Assembly (NCBI GenBank): GCA_947034895.1
Contig: OX344761.1
Span: 76,631,839-76,695,838, forward strand
Length of the DNA: 64,000 bases
Reading direction: 5' to 3'
Origin: Rhytidiadelphus loreus
Taxonomy: Eukaryota > Streptophyta > Bryopsida > Hypnales > Hylocomiaceae
The first letter of the stretch is position 1; each line of letters starts with the position of its first letter. Below the pieces are notes generated by a model that did no database searches, was not told the DNA's origin, and saw only the letters and a list, made by a program, of their open reading frames with translations. Below, one piece after another: positions 25,428-35,892 of this stretch. The position numbers and the translations under genes were made by a program.

Positions 25428-25904
25428 CCATAGATTAGAAGCACTCTACATGGTGTAGAAAGTAGATACTACTTGGTTGCGTTGTGAACATGTAGTCATC
25501 TGGGCACAAAATCTCGATGACGTGCCATCAACCCATAGAAGCTTGGTTGCTCAATAGTAACTTAAAGTCTTCGTGACATTTGATATACACTACCAACCAA
25601 TACAATAGGAATGAACAAACAAATGAGGAATAAGATGTTTCACATCACTCGATGCTTCCTCGTCAACAAAATATGATAACATTTGGATAAAATGGTTGCT
25701 TTATACAGTATTGTTAGGAATTACTTTCAATATTGTTGCAAGAGCTTAATAGTTTAGTATTGCGGCAATATTGAAACAGTATTGAAAACAATACAAATGA
25801 ATGTAGTATTGCAACTTCACTAAATGAATATTAATAATTAGTGTAGTATATAGTACTGCAACAAAAATGTAAATTTAATACTTCAATATTGTAAAAATAT
25901 GTTG

Positions 25905-26080
25905 TTTAAAAGAAAATAAGAAAAATAATTAATTAAAAAATAAAAAATAAAAAATAAATTCAACCGGTACCAAGGTAGACAACTCGCCAATTGGACACCA
26001 CCACCAATGAGGTTTCAACCTTGGACCTTGTTGGTGAGGCCCAAGGGTTCTATTGTTAGTATACCATACAATAAGTGAGA
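25905..26080 (-). mobile_element. Possible SINE-like element
   Basis: Read on the - strand, a body with a pol III B-box-like word (GGTTGAAACCTC, around 26020) ends in a long T-rich tail of repeated TTTTTTA (about 25965-25920). Some plant SINEs have this arrangement. No A box or target-site duplication is clear, so this remains tentative. Confidence 0.25.
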
Positions 26081-26160
26081 TGAACATGCGAATGTACAAT
26101 TCTATTTAATTATTTTTTCGAATTGTTTTTTGTTTGCTTGTTAAAATTAGTAGACTTTGG

Positions 26161-26485
26161 AGGCCTTTTCAGCATAGTAGAATAACTTTTTCCAAAAAAA
26201 TTTCAACTAACAAAAGTTGTCAAATAAAACTAAATTTCATTCCCACAAATCTGTTTGAGATTTTTAGACTCCAATTAAAATTTATAGACAAAATTTAGGA
26301 AGGATGTTTGAAAATGTCCAAAAAATGTCCTTTTCAACCCCTCTTTGAACTTTGCCCATAACTTTTGATTGGAGCCTCAAAATCTCAAACGGATTTTTGG
26401 AGATGTAAGTTAGCTTGACTTTACAACTTTTCATAGCTCAAAGTTTTTTGAAAAAAGTTGTGTTTCTATGCCAAAATGTCGAGTT
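26161..26485. repeat. Imperfect foldback (inverted-repeat) element, about 325 bases
   Basis: The left arm (about 26161-26305) pairs imperfectly with the reverse complement of the right arm (about 26345-26485). Matching landmarks include AATCTGTTTGAGATTTT against AATCCGTTTGAGATTTT, and CAGCATAG against GGCATAG. The short centre is itself T/A-rich. The structure fits a MITE or an inverted duplication. No transposase and no certain target-site duplication are seen. Confidence 0.65.
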
Positions 26486-26489
26486 TAAA

Positions 26490-27680
26490 AAACACTGAAG
26501 TGTGAATGATTAAGTTTAATCTCAAAAATTCCACTGCTTAGTTCCCTCTAAGAAGTCTTGCAAACCCACTCTAAAGTCTAATAAAAAATTTGTACAAAAA
26601 AATTCTCAAAATTATAATTAGGTTTGGCAAACCAATTGAGCTATCATACTCAAATATATAGAAGTAGTTATAATACAAGGATTTATTAGTAAAATATAAT
26701 TATAATTTAGAAGTACCTATTTAATAAAATTTGGGAAGGCAACACTATGATATTGAATTCTTTCGAGTGAATTTTTTTCACCAAGTTTCTTGAAAAATGA
26801 GCAAATTGATATTTCTTAAATGTTTCCACAGTAAAAAATTTGAAAAATCCATCACCAACATTTTTCAATCACTTATTATGTAACACAATGAAGAGCACAC
26901 AAAACAATTTATCAAAAATTAAAATTTTGTTTTTTGAAATTGAAATTTGGTGTGTTGATGGATTGCATAAAATAATAAATTTAATAGGATAGTTTCGATA
27001 AGAGTATTCTTAAAATGATACGGAGTACCATTTTCTTCATGCCAACCAACAACTTTTACAAGAAGTACAGAAGGGAAATGGTAGTAGAGGAAATGAATAA
27101 CTGAAGCACTTGCTCACAAATAAGCTCACTTGCTAAAGCACTGAAAGTGCTAGGTGAAAATTAGATGCTCTTGAAAAGAAAATGGAAGAATGCCAAAAAA
27201 AGCAATGAAAGCGCTTGTTAAGCGAGTATTAATCCTTAAGTGCTCCAATGTCCATATTCTAGACGATGAACAGAGGTCCTACCCTACAAGCACTGTTTCA
27301 TCCAACTACCTTCTCATTCGTCCAATGTAACACTTGAATCTTGAAAAGACAACCTTCTTTTATGTCCAATTTCATGAAATTTTGGTAAATGGTACTCCGT
27401 ATTACTATACAAAGATATAAGCAAAAATGTGTGAAAATTTGATAGAGGATTGAGGCGTTAAGGGGTTAAAGAAAGTTATTCAACTGCTCGTCTAGTGGTC
27501 CTAAGTTCACACCAAACTTACTGTCTTTAGGATTTAGAGTTATTTGCAGTTGAATGACACAATTGTGTTTCCTTCAACCGTATACGTGCCTACAAAACAA
27601 ATTCGAAGTTCAGTTTCATATTTGTGAAGGTACAGGCAGGGTTGAAGTAACGTGTGATCTGATCTGCAAGGAAGTGTCGA
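26490..27680. other. AT-rich intergenic DNA
   Basis: No gene is seen. One AGGGGTTAA motif occurs at 27458-27467, and the 27100-27250 area has repeated AAGCACTTGC/AAGTGCT words. GC content rises from about 27470 toward the next gene. Confidence 0.4.
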
Positions 27681-27683
27681 CAA

Positions 27684-28677
27684 CTACTGAAGCGAGTCTC
27701 TCCACACGACGCATAATCTGGAACACAAAATGCGAAACCAAAAAGAATTGCAACACAACTAAATGGAACTAATCAAAAAATTGAAGGCACGAATCTCGAA
27801 AATGTACGTTAGAAATAGCTCCATAAAAAACCAACAAGACAATTGTTGGAATGATGGATCACCAGCATGTTGGAATTCGTTGTGTACGTGCATATACAGC
27901 GACAATTTTTCTAAAGGGATATCTTCAATTTTGTAAAATTCGTGTCTTTGGCGTCTGAATAAGTACCACACAGTCACTAAGTAGAACAAATACTTAGGAG
28001 CCTTGAGCTCGATCATGTTTTCCTTCTCAATTAATGCCAAATGAATGTTTGCGGAATGTTGCGCATACTAACGTCAAAATTTCGAGATATGTATATGGGC
28101 TCCATTCAGATCGAGTTCTAAGCTTGTGGCATTCAACTACACCATTGCTCTAAAATCTAGAATGGTATCGATTGCGTGGAGTCCAGCTCTGACGAAAAGT
28201 GCCACAGTCGAAAATTTCCTCCAATTTGACGAAATCAACGTTCGTTTCCAATAAGCGCCTGAAGGATTGTAGTGCATGTTAGTTGTGTACGAACACAGTC
28301 ACCATCATTCTTCTCGTTCGGGTGGGAGCTCGAGCTTCATTTCCGCGTTCCTGGATCGTTAGATTCTACTCCAAATGACCAACCAGGCCGGGAAGCTTCA
28401 AAGGAAACAAAAATCTCCATGATGCACAAGTTGGGGTATCTTACTACACGTAAATTGGTGACCATGCTGATATGATGATACCTTTGTCTTTTGTGTCCAA
28501 TTCAAGTTATAACCTCTGCACGACCTTTCAAATACCACTGAGAGACATTGGTACGTTCAGCCTGGGCCTCACTGAGCTGAGGACATGCAGGGCGTGTAAC
28601 AGCACTGCATCCTTGTTCCATGCCCGGAAATGAGATCTCACATGGTGTTTCGAAATAATCTTCACCGAGGTAGCCAT
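27684..28677 (-). CDS. Unrecognised small protein (hypothetical, four exons)
   Basis: On the - strand, exons 28677-28536, 28258-28143, 28067-27808 and 27717-27684 join with GT-AG sites and consistent phases (1, 0, 2), giving about 183 aa with stop TAG. The product begins MATSVKIISKHHVRSHFRAW and contains a hydrophobic segment YLFYLVTVWYLF followed by RRQRHEFYKIEDIPLEKLSL. I do not recognise it. A hydrophobic stretch near the middle may be one membrane helix. The phase agreement supports a real gene, but the exons are short and the acceptor of exon 3 has little pyrimidine, so chance or a decayed gene remains possible. Confidence 0.35.
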
Positions 28678-28884
28678 TCCGATTTCCCTCGTGACGATTT
28701 CATAACAGACAGTCAATTCAATTTACCGAGAATCAGTGAACAATCGATCAATGAATTTAAGTTGATGACCGAAATTAACAGACATAGCCCGTACCCAACG
28801 AAATAGGAGCATGCAAAATCTGTTATTGGGCCAGAATCATATATCGTTAGCTAGCAACCCCCTCTGCAATCGTAACCTGTTCGT

Positions 28885-28923
28885 CGCAGGCAGCTACCGG
28901 TGGATCACCGGTAGCCGCCTGCG
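28885..28923. repeat. GC-rich hairpin with 18-base arms
   Basis: Arms 28885-28902 and 28906-28923 are complementary at 17 of 18 positions around a three-base loop; the core is GCTACCGGTG/CACCGGTAGC. Its surroundings are intergenic and of moderate GC content. Confidence 0.85.
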
Positions 28924-28929
28924 TCTCAG

Positions 28930-29722
28930 ATGTTATGTAGATCATAAAGTCAGCCGAAGCTTCGAGAAGATAAGTTGTGAAGCTGGGGGGTATGCCTGCG
29001 CGCATATCGGCCAAGCACTGTGCACCTGTCGGCCGAGCATTTCCTTTACAAAAATTGTTTCCATTTGGTACAAATGACTTTTATTTTCATTGCAACGGAG
29101 TTCAAAAATTTACAAGAAAGGTAATCCATGACATAAAGTCTGACAGTCTATCCCCGGCCTTCACCCGAAGGCAAAACTGAATCATCCTCCAATTCCATTG
29201 ACTTTCATTTAGCCGATACATAAATGTCTGGAATCGTATTATTAGTATGACTGTACAGACACGAATCTTTGCATCAATACAGACAATGCCGAGTCCTCGT
29301 AATTATTCAACAGGCAAATTTTGGTCCTGTTTCCATTAGGGACGATTTCAGTCGGCACCGCCCAAAGACCAAAGTGACAGAGTTTCTGTACGTATGTCGG
29401 CACCAAGAATTCATCTGAGAACCCTCAAAGCCGACGTATGAACAGACTATTGGATCATTCTACATAGAGTGTCAGCCAGAGTTCCATCGCCATCATTTCT
29501 GACTCTGAAAATACGTGACGAAACTCTGACTCACAAGTGATTCGATTTGTTTTCTGAATTCTAGCTCTTGCAAACAATTGTGACCAAGGTCTCGAGTCAC
29601 CTCGATTCAGGAATTGAATCTGGCTAGGGCTTTGCAAACCGGGATCTCACATACTTTGCGAATGATACTGCTACTTTGCTGTCTAATTTCCACCGCAAGA
29701 GAGGTGATCGAGGGTGAGGGTT
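28930..29722. other. Upstream region of RPW8-like gene A
   Basis: Moderately GC-rich DNA without a recognisable coding exon; frames at 28811-29077 and 28977-29180 overlap and resemble nothing. It probably holds the promoter and leader of the following gene. Confidence 0.35.
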
Positions 29723-30827
29723 ATGGAAGCCGTTCTCATCGGTGCAGCAACAAATCTTGTGACAGAGATCATCAAAGTGCTGATCTCTATCGCGAAAACA
29801 GCAATTCGGTGTCAAACAGAGTGCCGCAAACTGCAGGTGAAGCTCGAAGCCATCCAAGATGATGTGGAGGTTATCGAACGCCAACTGCACGAGCTTAAAG
29901 AGGTATGTAATTTCCATTAAATTGGCAAAGTTCCCTTAGAATGGCAAAGATTTGTATAGCTCGGTGCAAAAATTCGATAGATGTAGATAGATTTATCCTA
30001 ATTTTTAAAGGAAGAATCACAGCTGCGGTACACTATCTGGATTATCTCTAGTTCCCAGTTTCTGGAGTTGTTAACAGGCTAGGGAAAGCTTGAGCCACTG
30101 ATTTTCCTGTTTGCCTCTTATGCTGTGATTCCTCCGTTCCTTTTAACAGTGCCAATTTTCGTTAAATTGGCGGTATTCCTGAAACTTAAATCTGTACAGG
30201 CTGCCTTAGTTTTTAAAGCTACGTGCAGAAGTGTGTCGCGATTTTGGCGCTCCAATTTACCGACAATTCTATGTAGAGCAAAATGAACCGTCATTCTGGG
30301 AAACTTCTGGAAAATACCCCTGTAAGTTAAGGGGATCACCTCGTTTTGGCGATTGGAAAAATGCTAACTTGATGATTTGATTGTGTACGTATACATACCA
30401 CCAGAACGACCCCAACTCCAAACAGAACTTGCAAGTGGTGGACAAATGGCTGTCGGAGCTGAAACAGGAGCTTCACGTGGCCAGCATCAAGGTGCACAAG
30501 TGCAACAGCGGCAGCAAAATCGGCCGCCACTACAACGTGGTGAAGAATAGCAACCTGAAGACGAAGATCACGGCGCAGTGCGAGAAGATCACGAGGCTGG
30601 CGGACCAACGAGTGTCGATCAATCTTCACCTGGTGAACATGCGCAATGGAGAGTCGTCGTCATCATCCCACAGCGAGGGCTCCAGGGAGTTTCAGAAGTG
30701 GAACTCCGAGAAGAATGCTATTGTACACCGTGAGGAGTTCACCAGACTCTCGGAACGGGAGCGTGAAATGCACAATTCCTCTGTGCACCAGCATCACTGG
30801 CCATGGCCGCACGGAACTCACCACTGA
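29723..30827 (+). CDS. RPW8-like coiled-coil protein A
   Basis: Exons 29723-29902 and 30405-30827, with donor GTATGT and acceptor CCAG, join in phase 0 to give 200 aa. The N-terminus, MEAVLIGAATNLVTEIIKVL, is a hydrophobic helix followed by amphipathic helices (CQTECRKLQVKLEAIQDDVE), and then VVDKWLSELKQELHVASIKV with HKC; this is the pattern of RPW8-type coiled coils found alone or at the front of NLR immune receptors. No NB-ARC or LRR follows. The tail is Ser-rich and ends His/Pro-rich (HQHHWPWPHGTHH). Gene B at 45589-46562 is a clear paralogue: compare VVEGWLVRLKEKLTEADRVV with HRC. Known RPW8 proteins act in disease resistance at membranes; for this protein that is inference from the family. 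The intron (29903-30404) holds TTAAATTGGC-like words similar to the ends of the element at 42519. Confidence 0.65.
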
Positions 30828-31450
30828 TACTCTAGTGGCGCAACCTCTGTACATGTGACAAGATGGGACAAGTAGAGGAGTAGAAGATTTCTAACACATA
30901 CAACATTTATTTAGAGCATGCCAACCCGCCTTGCAAATTGGATGGCTTGTTAACAAGAGGTCATCCACTTTGCAAGGCGAGTAGGCACGCCATACATGAA
31001 ACATAGATGGTTTTGCAAGCTTGTGAGATGGCCTTCCAAAAAACAATACTTGGTTGCTTGGTGTTTGATTATGTACTAGCACATCATTCTCTTTTTAAGT
31101 TGTTTTTCAAAACCAGATTATAGTGATGCCCTAACATGTAACAAATAATATATATTTAACTTAATATCAACTTTTAATGGGCTATTAACAATAATATGTA
31201 TTCTAATTTATCAACTTTGGGGCTATTTTAACACATACTTAGCAAGGTATGTTTACAAAGGATGTTTTTTCAAGAAGTAGTATCATTTAACCCCTAAATG
31301 TCCAAGGCCTTTTTTGAGCTTTTAGGAATTTGTTCAAAATTGAACAAAAAACGAACATTTTGATAAGTTGTATCCATTTTTCTTGGAATTGTAACCACAC
31401 AATTCAAATTTGACATGTTAGGGATCATATAGGAAAAGAAAACACAACAA

Positions 31451-31522
31451 TGTCACTTATTAATTGAAAGATTATAACATTTGACCGCTGTTGTCACTTA
31501 TTAATTGAAAGATTATAATGTT
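31451..31522. repeat. Short tandem repeat, period 41
   Basis: TGTCACTTATTAATTGAAAG with the following ATTATAA occurs at 31451 and again at 31492 with a few differences downstream. Confidence 0.85.
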
Positions 31523-32839
31523 TGATCAAGCGAGTGTTAAAACTACGAAAGTGATTTGAAGTCTTTCAATCCTCTTTTCACATGTCAAAACTAAAAAGTT
31601 GGTCACCAAAAAAATATGAGGATAAAGGGTCTAACATACATAGCTCCAATCAATTTATGGCTTCTCAAAATTTACTTTACAATTTCTTCTAATGAATTTC
31701 TAATATGATTTTTTCTCCAAGATCTAGTGTATTTGAGGCTCATTTCCAAGAGCCCTCAACATCATTGAAAGTCAAGATTGCAATGGACACCCTTGCACAA
31801 AATCTTGAATAAAAAAATGATCATCAATCATTTTAAAATTAAATTGGATTTTTGATGCTAAAACTAAAGTTCAAAAAGAATTTTTCAAAAATATAACCTA
31901 CTAGAAATAGCAACTTGTTTAGGTTTTATTTAACTTCAAAGTATTGTCAACACCAAAATTTGGTGCCTCCAGCATTTAGGGGTTAGCATTTCACATATGA
32001 GGATCTAGAAAGGAAGGTGAAATTCTGAAATGTGTATGAGATTTTAACACTTATCAAGGTAACAAGTATAGAGGTTTGACTATACATATGTAAATATTTG
32101 AAACAAGACAACATTCATTAAGCAACCATGCTTAGATTCATTGCTAGAAAAGAGTGAGAGCCTTCATTGGGAATTTGGAATATATAACCCCCAAAAGAGA
32201 ATAGGCTCCCATAAAGCTTTTTGAAAGCCTAGGTAGGATCGTATATGCAATTATTTTTTTGAATAGATAATTTCAATTGGACTTTTAATAAAAAAAATTC
32301 AACTACGTACTAGCTTTGTGAAAATAATTGTAATTTTATTTCAAATTGGATGCTTGGACCAAAAGTTGTGTGGCTCAAATGTTTAAGGGTACCTTGGGCA
32401 TTGTGCTATTAGAGATGGAAAGAGGTCAACAAGCAAGTTTATTTTATTTCATTCACTTTGAACACTTGTATCTTGTAATCTATAAAGGTGAATGGCTTGA
32501 AATTTTTTACACACATTTCATAGTAGTGCAAGTTAATTTGTTTGTGGTAGAAAACAAAAAAAATCTTCCTTTCTCAATTTTCATTGAACTAAATATGGAA
32601 TTTTTAGAACAACTTGGCAATCATTATCTCAATTTTTAGTGTAAATTCATGAGATTTATTTTATTACTTATTACTTATTTTTTACTTGATTTAGAGAATG
32701 GAGCTTTCTATTGAACTATTGGATTTTGATTCTTCCCCAAAATGGTTTCCCTTGGCTCCAAAACACAATTGAAATTTGTTCATGTAGTTGCTTTGTTTTG
32801 TACATCTTGTAAGTGCAAGGTGATTTGGAGTATTATTAG

Positions 32840-32970
32840 CACTATAAGAATCCGACCCATGTTTTATGTGACATTTTCATAATTTTCTATGAAAGATTTT
32901 AGTGGATGTCTACTAAAATCCATCACAAAAATTATGAAAATGTCACATAAAACACAGGGTTCTTATAGTG
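32840..32970. mobile_element. CACTA-type MITE (131 bases)
   Basis: The element begins CACTATAAGAA and ends TTCTTATAGTG, flanked on both sides by the 3-base duplication TAG (32837-32839 and 32971-32973). CACTA (En/Spm) transposons make 3-base target duplications and have ends starting CACTA, so the assignment is good. The arms pair over about 60 bases (TTTTATGTGACATTTTCATA in each), leaving almost no interior. No coding capacity: it must have been moved by a transposase supplied elsewhere. Confidence 0.88.
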
Positions 32971-34269
32971 TAGACTCCTCCATTATCTTTGAAAATTGGC
33001 ATGCAAGTAACTAATATAACTCCCTACCCAATGGTTGAAGCAAGGGTTGAAGTTCCCAAAGTTGAATAGTGCCTCTTCTATACAAAGTTGAGTGAAACAA
33101 CACTAACCTTATTAGGCAAGGCCCAAAAATTATTTTCTTCTAACCTCAAATGTTATAATCTTGCAATCTATGTAGTAAAACGGTTTCAATTTTTTTTCCA
33201 CAAATTTATACAATAGACTAGTACAATTTCATATGTTTGAAAGTTTGAATTTTCTTATTTATTTAAATTATACTCTAAGCACCAACAAGTGACAATTTTG
33301 GGTATTTTTTTTGTGAAAAATAGTCAAGGAACTTTAGAGGATGTGAGTTTGACAGTGAGCACCTCAAATTTTTTTAGATTATTTGACTGCACAACTTAGG
33401 AGATATTGAAGTTTGAAGTTTTTTTTGGTTCAATGGAAATACAAGGCATCACACTTTGAAGAAGCAAATCTTTGTGAGAATATTTCAAAATCATGCCTTT
33501 TTGTACTTAGAGAAAGATAAGAGAGTTGGGAATTTATATGTAAAATTTCACAGCATTCCAAGCATTTTTCAATTCATAGTGGAGCTTCCAATGCACGATG
33601 CGGTCACTGAAATGAGAGTAGTGTTTGTAAGAAAACAAGAATGAGACACTTGTCTTCTCCTTGAGCTCTTTGGATATGTCCTTTCTGAGCTAGGCAAGAG
33701 CTGCATTGGTTGGCTGACTTTTGTCGTCCATGTCCACAACGACTCCCCCAAAATGAGTTGTAAACTACACTATTCCACTTAACTTTGAAAAATTCCACCA
33801 GGCTGAATTTAACTCGAAATTTGATAAAACTACCGCCATTGGATTCATAACGCAGTCTATTTTCTAGAAATAATTTTCGTTTTTAAAAAAACTCAAAACC
33901 CAAAATTTGAGATCGGGCAGCTCAAAAAAGAGGGTCCGCGACCAGAAAATGGTAGCTTGGGTCATTAGGGTTTAGGGTATGGATGGGCACTTCTTCCGTG
34001 CGAGCTTTCTGTTTGATGGGCACCATTGAGTTTTCGCGTGCGAAGTTTTTCACCGCTCCGCCTCGAGCTTTCACCGCTCCGCCCTGCCTGCCGTTTTTAC
34101 ATTCGTTTCGCGTTAGAGAGGAGTGCAGAAGTGCGTGCACCTTGGAATTGAAGCTACCGCATACGTTTTTTCTGCATACAGACAATTCATTTTACTTCAC
34201 GTTTTTTCTCGTCCTTCTCAGGTCATCCTCGCCGCGCTGCACTACTCTTGTTGCCATTGTCATTCCTCT

Positions 34270-34635
34270 ATAGAATCTCTCTTGTTTTAGTTTCTTCATC
34301 GAAAACCACAAGAATTTTTGCTCATCTTCTAAAATCCAGAAGATCGGGGCTTAGGGTTTGGAGTTCTGTAGCGATCGAGCACGCAGGATTGAAAGAGGTG
34401 GAGCTATTGGCGCAAGTGGATTCGTGTTGGATGTTTTGCTCTTGTTGTATAGAGCCTTTTTCTTTAGTTCCTTCGTCGAAAAGCATTGGAATTCCTGCTC
34501 ATTTTCTAAAATCCAAAAAACTTGGGGCTTACTTAGGGTTTGGAGTTTTGTAGCGATCGAGCCTGCAAGATTCATTGAAAGAGGTGCAGCTACTGACACA
34601 AGCGGATTTCCGTTCGAGAGTTTCATAATTTGCGC
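34270..34635 (+). repeat. Diverged tandem duplication, period about 182
   Basis: GTAGCGATCGAGC occurs at about 34369 and GTAGCGATCGAGCC at 34551; surrounding words AAAATCCA, GGGGCTTA, TAGGGTTTGGAGTT and GAAAGAGGTG recur in the same order. Several ORFs cross both copies, but the translations are unlike known proteins. Confidence 0.8.
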
Positions 34636-35485
34636 AGGTAATTCTCCATTCTCCACAGGATCCAAAATGGGTGTCACACCTTCTTCATGGACAAGGGCTC
34701 TTTTTGGCTCCCCTTTTCTCTCCATACCTTCTCATTCTTCATAGAAGTTTCATCCTTGGAGAAGGTGTGATAACCCCAACTCTCTGCTGCCGATTTTACC
34801 GTCGTTGTTTTCAAGAGAGAATTAACACTGGTTCATGACACGTATTGAAATTCCATTCGTGTGAAGGCCTGGAACTGAAGATCGTTGTTCAAATCTCAAT
34901 GTTGAGTTGATCTGACCTTAAGGAGCTAGCCTGAGCTCTTGAACACAATTGAATGGCAACATTGTCTAGTTTTAGTTTTAACACAGAATGCATTCTTTTC
35001 AGGTTTTGTTGAATCCCCGAAACAGATATCCTAACCTTGATAAGGTTGCCCTTGCTTTTGAGAAGGTGTGTGCTCTGCTGATCTGATTTTCTGCCAATAC
35101 TATTCACTAGGATTTTCACTAATATTCACTAGTAATATCCATTAGGATTTTGATTTTGGGAAATTCACTGATTTGAGGATTAAATGTGGCAAACTTCTTG
35201 AATTATGACGCAGCATTACACCGGCTATTTGGAAAATTGGCGTATGTGATTAATGTTTAATTGAGTGAGAGTCGTACCTTTGAGCCTGAGTGAAACCACC
35301 CCTCGATTCTTTTGATTTTGTATAAACTTTGTAAAGATTTTGTTAGAGTTTGAAGTTTGGCATTCTGAGGTTTGCAGTTCAGAGGTTTAGGATAGAGCGG
35401 TTTAGAGCATTTGTTGAATTTTCTTTCGTCTTAGTCTCATTTATTGCACACAATGCACTCGGATTTGCAGGAAGATCCATTCACA

Positions 35486-35892
35486 GTTGTGATGTTTGAA
35501 TGTGGTATGTCATTTTGCACAATTGAGCAGAAGGAAAAAATCTTACCCGAGGAGGAGTGGACGCGTTTATTGCCACTTTGCGGAAGCCCTTGGCAACAAC
35601 ATTTCGCGTCAATGGCAGGTGAATGACGGTATATTTTACGTTGTTTCAGAAAGCTTGATGTTCTAACTGGTTAAATCCTTAACCATCAGTTATGCCAATT
35701 GTCTTAAAATTTCCTGTTTCAATTATTTTGATGACTAGGTGTCGAGTTGCTCTTGTCCGGAGCTGGTGTGTTCAGAAAATGTTATCATGCTTTGACTCTG
35801 TTCTTGTTTTCGTTTTTCAGTGGACAATTCGTGCTCGATATCAGAGATCAAATACAGGGCGACTTCTTTGATCAGTTGAAAAGTGAGATTGA
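35486..35892 (+). pseudogene. Frameshifted 5' fragment of a TRM4/NSUN2-type RNA (cytosine-5) methyltransferase
   Basis: Two exon-like pieces match the N-terminal region of TRM4/NSUN2 enzymes, which methylate cytosine-5 in tRNA. The first (to 35618) reads KEKILPEEEWT in one frame and then FIATLRKPLATTFRVNG in another; the change falls just after the EEEW codons near 35560 and equals the loss of one base in a short G run. The second (35821-35892) continues in phase 2 across a GT-AG intron as SGQFVLDIRDQIQGDFFDQL, then a donor GTGAGA. The expected downstream parts (the PLPWYP region, the SAM-binding AAPGSKT region and the catalytic cysteines) are absent from the following 2 kb. I therefore read this as a decayed or partial copy. 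A sequencing error could explain the frameshift but not the missing remainder. Confidence 0.6.

Larger units (their letters stand above)
30828..35440. other. Gene-poor repeat-rich stretch
   Basis: No convincing gene. It contains AGGGGTTAA-type motifs (31287-31297 in reverse orientation, 31976-31986), CAAATGTTATAATCTT-type repeat words (about 33145 forward, 31451-31520 reversed), a CACTA-type MITE and a tandem duplication near 34.3-34.6 kb. From about 33.6 kb GC content rises; protein-like text on the - strand near 33780-33620 is broken by stops and may be a gene remnant. Confidence 0.4.

Noticed and set aside
33569..33798. Protein-like text on the - strand (DMDDKSQPTNAAL, then LRKDISKELKEK)
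   Set aside because: Interrupted by an in-frame stop and without neighbouring exons; at best an unidentifiable remnant.
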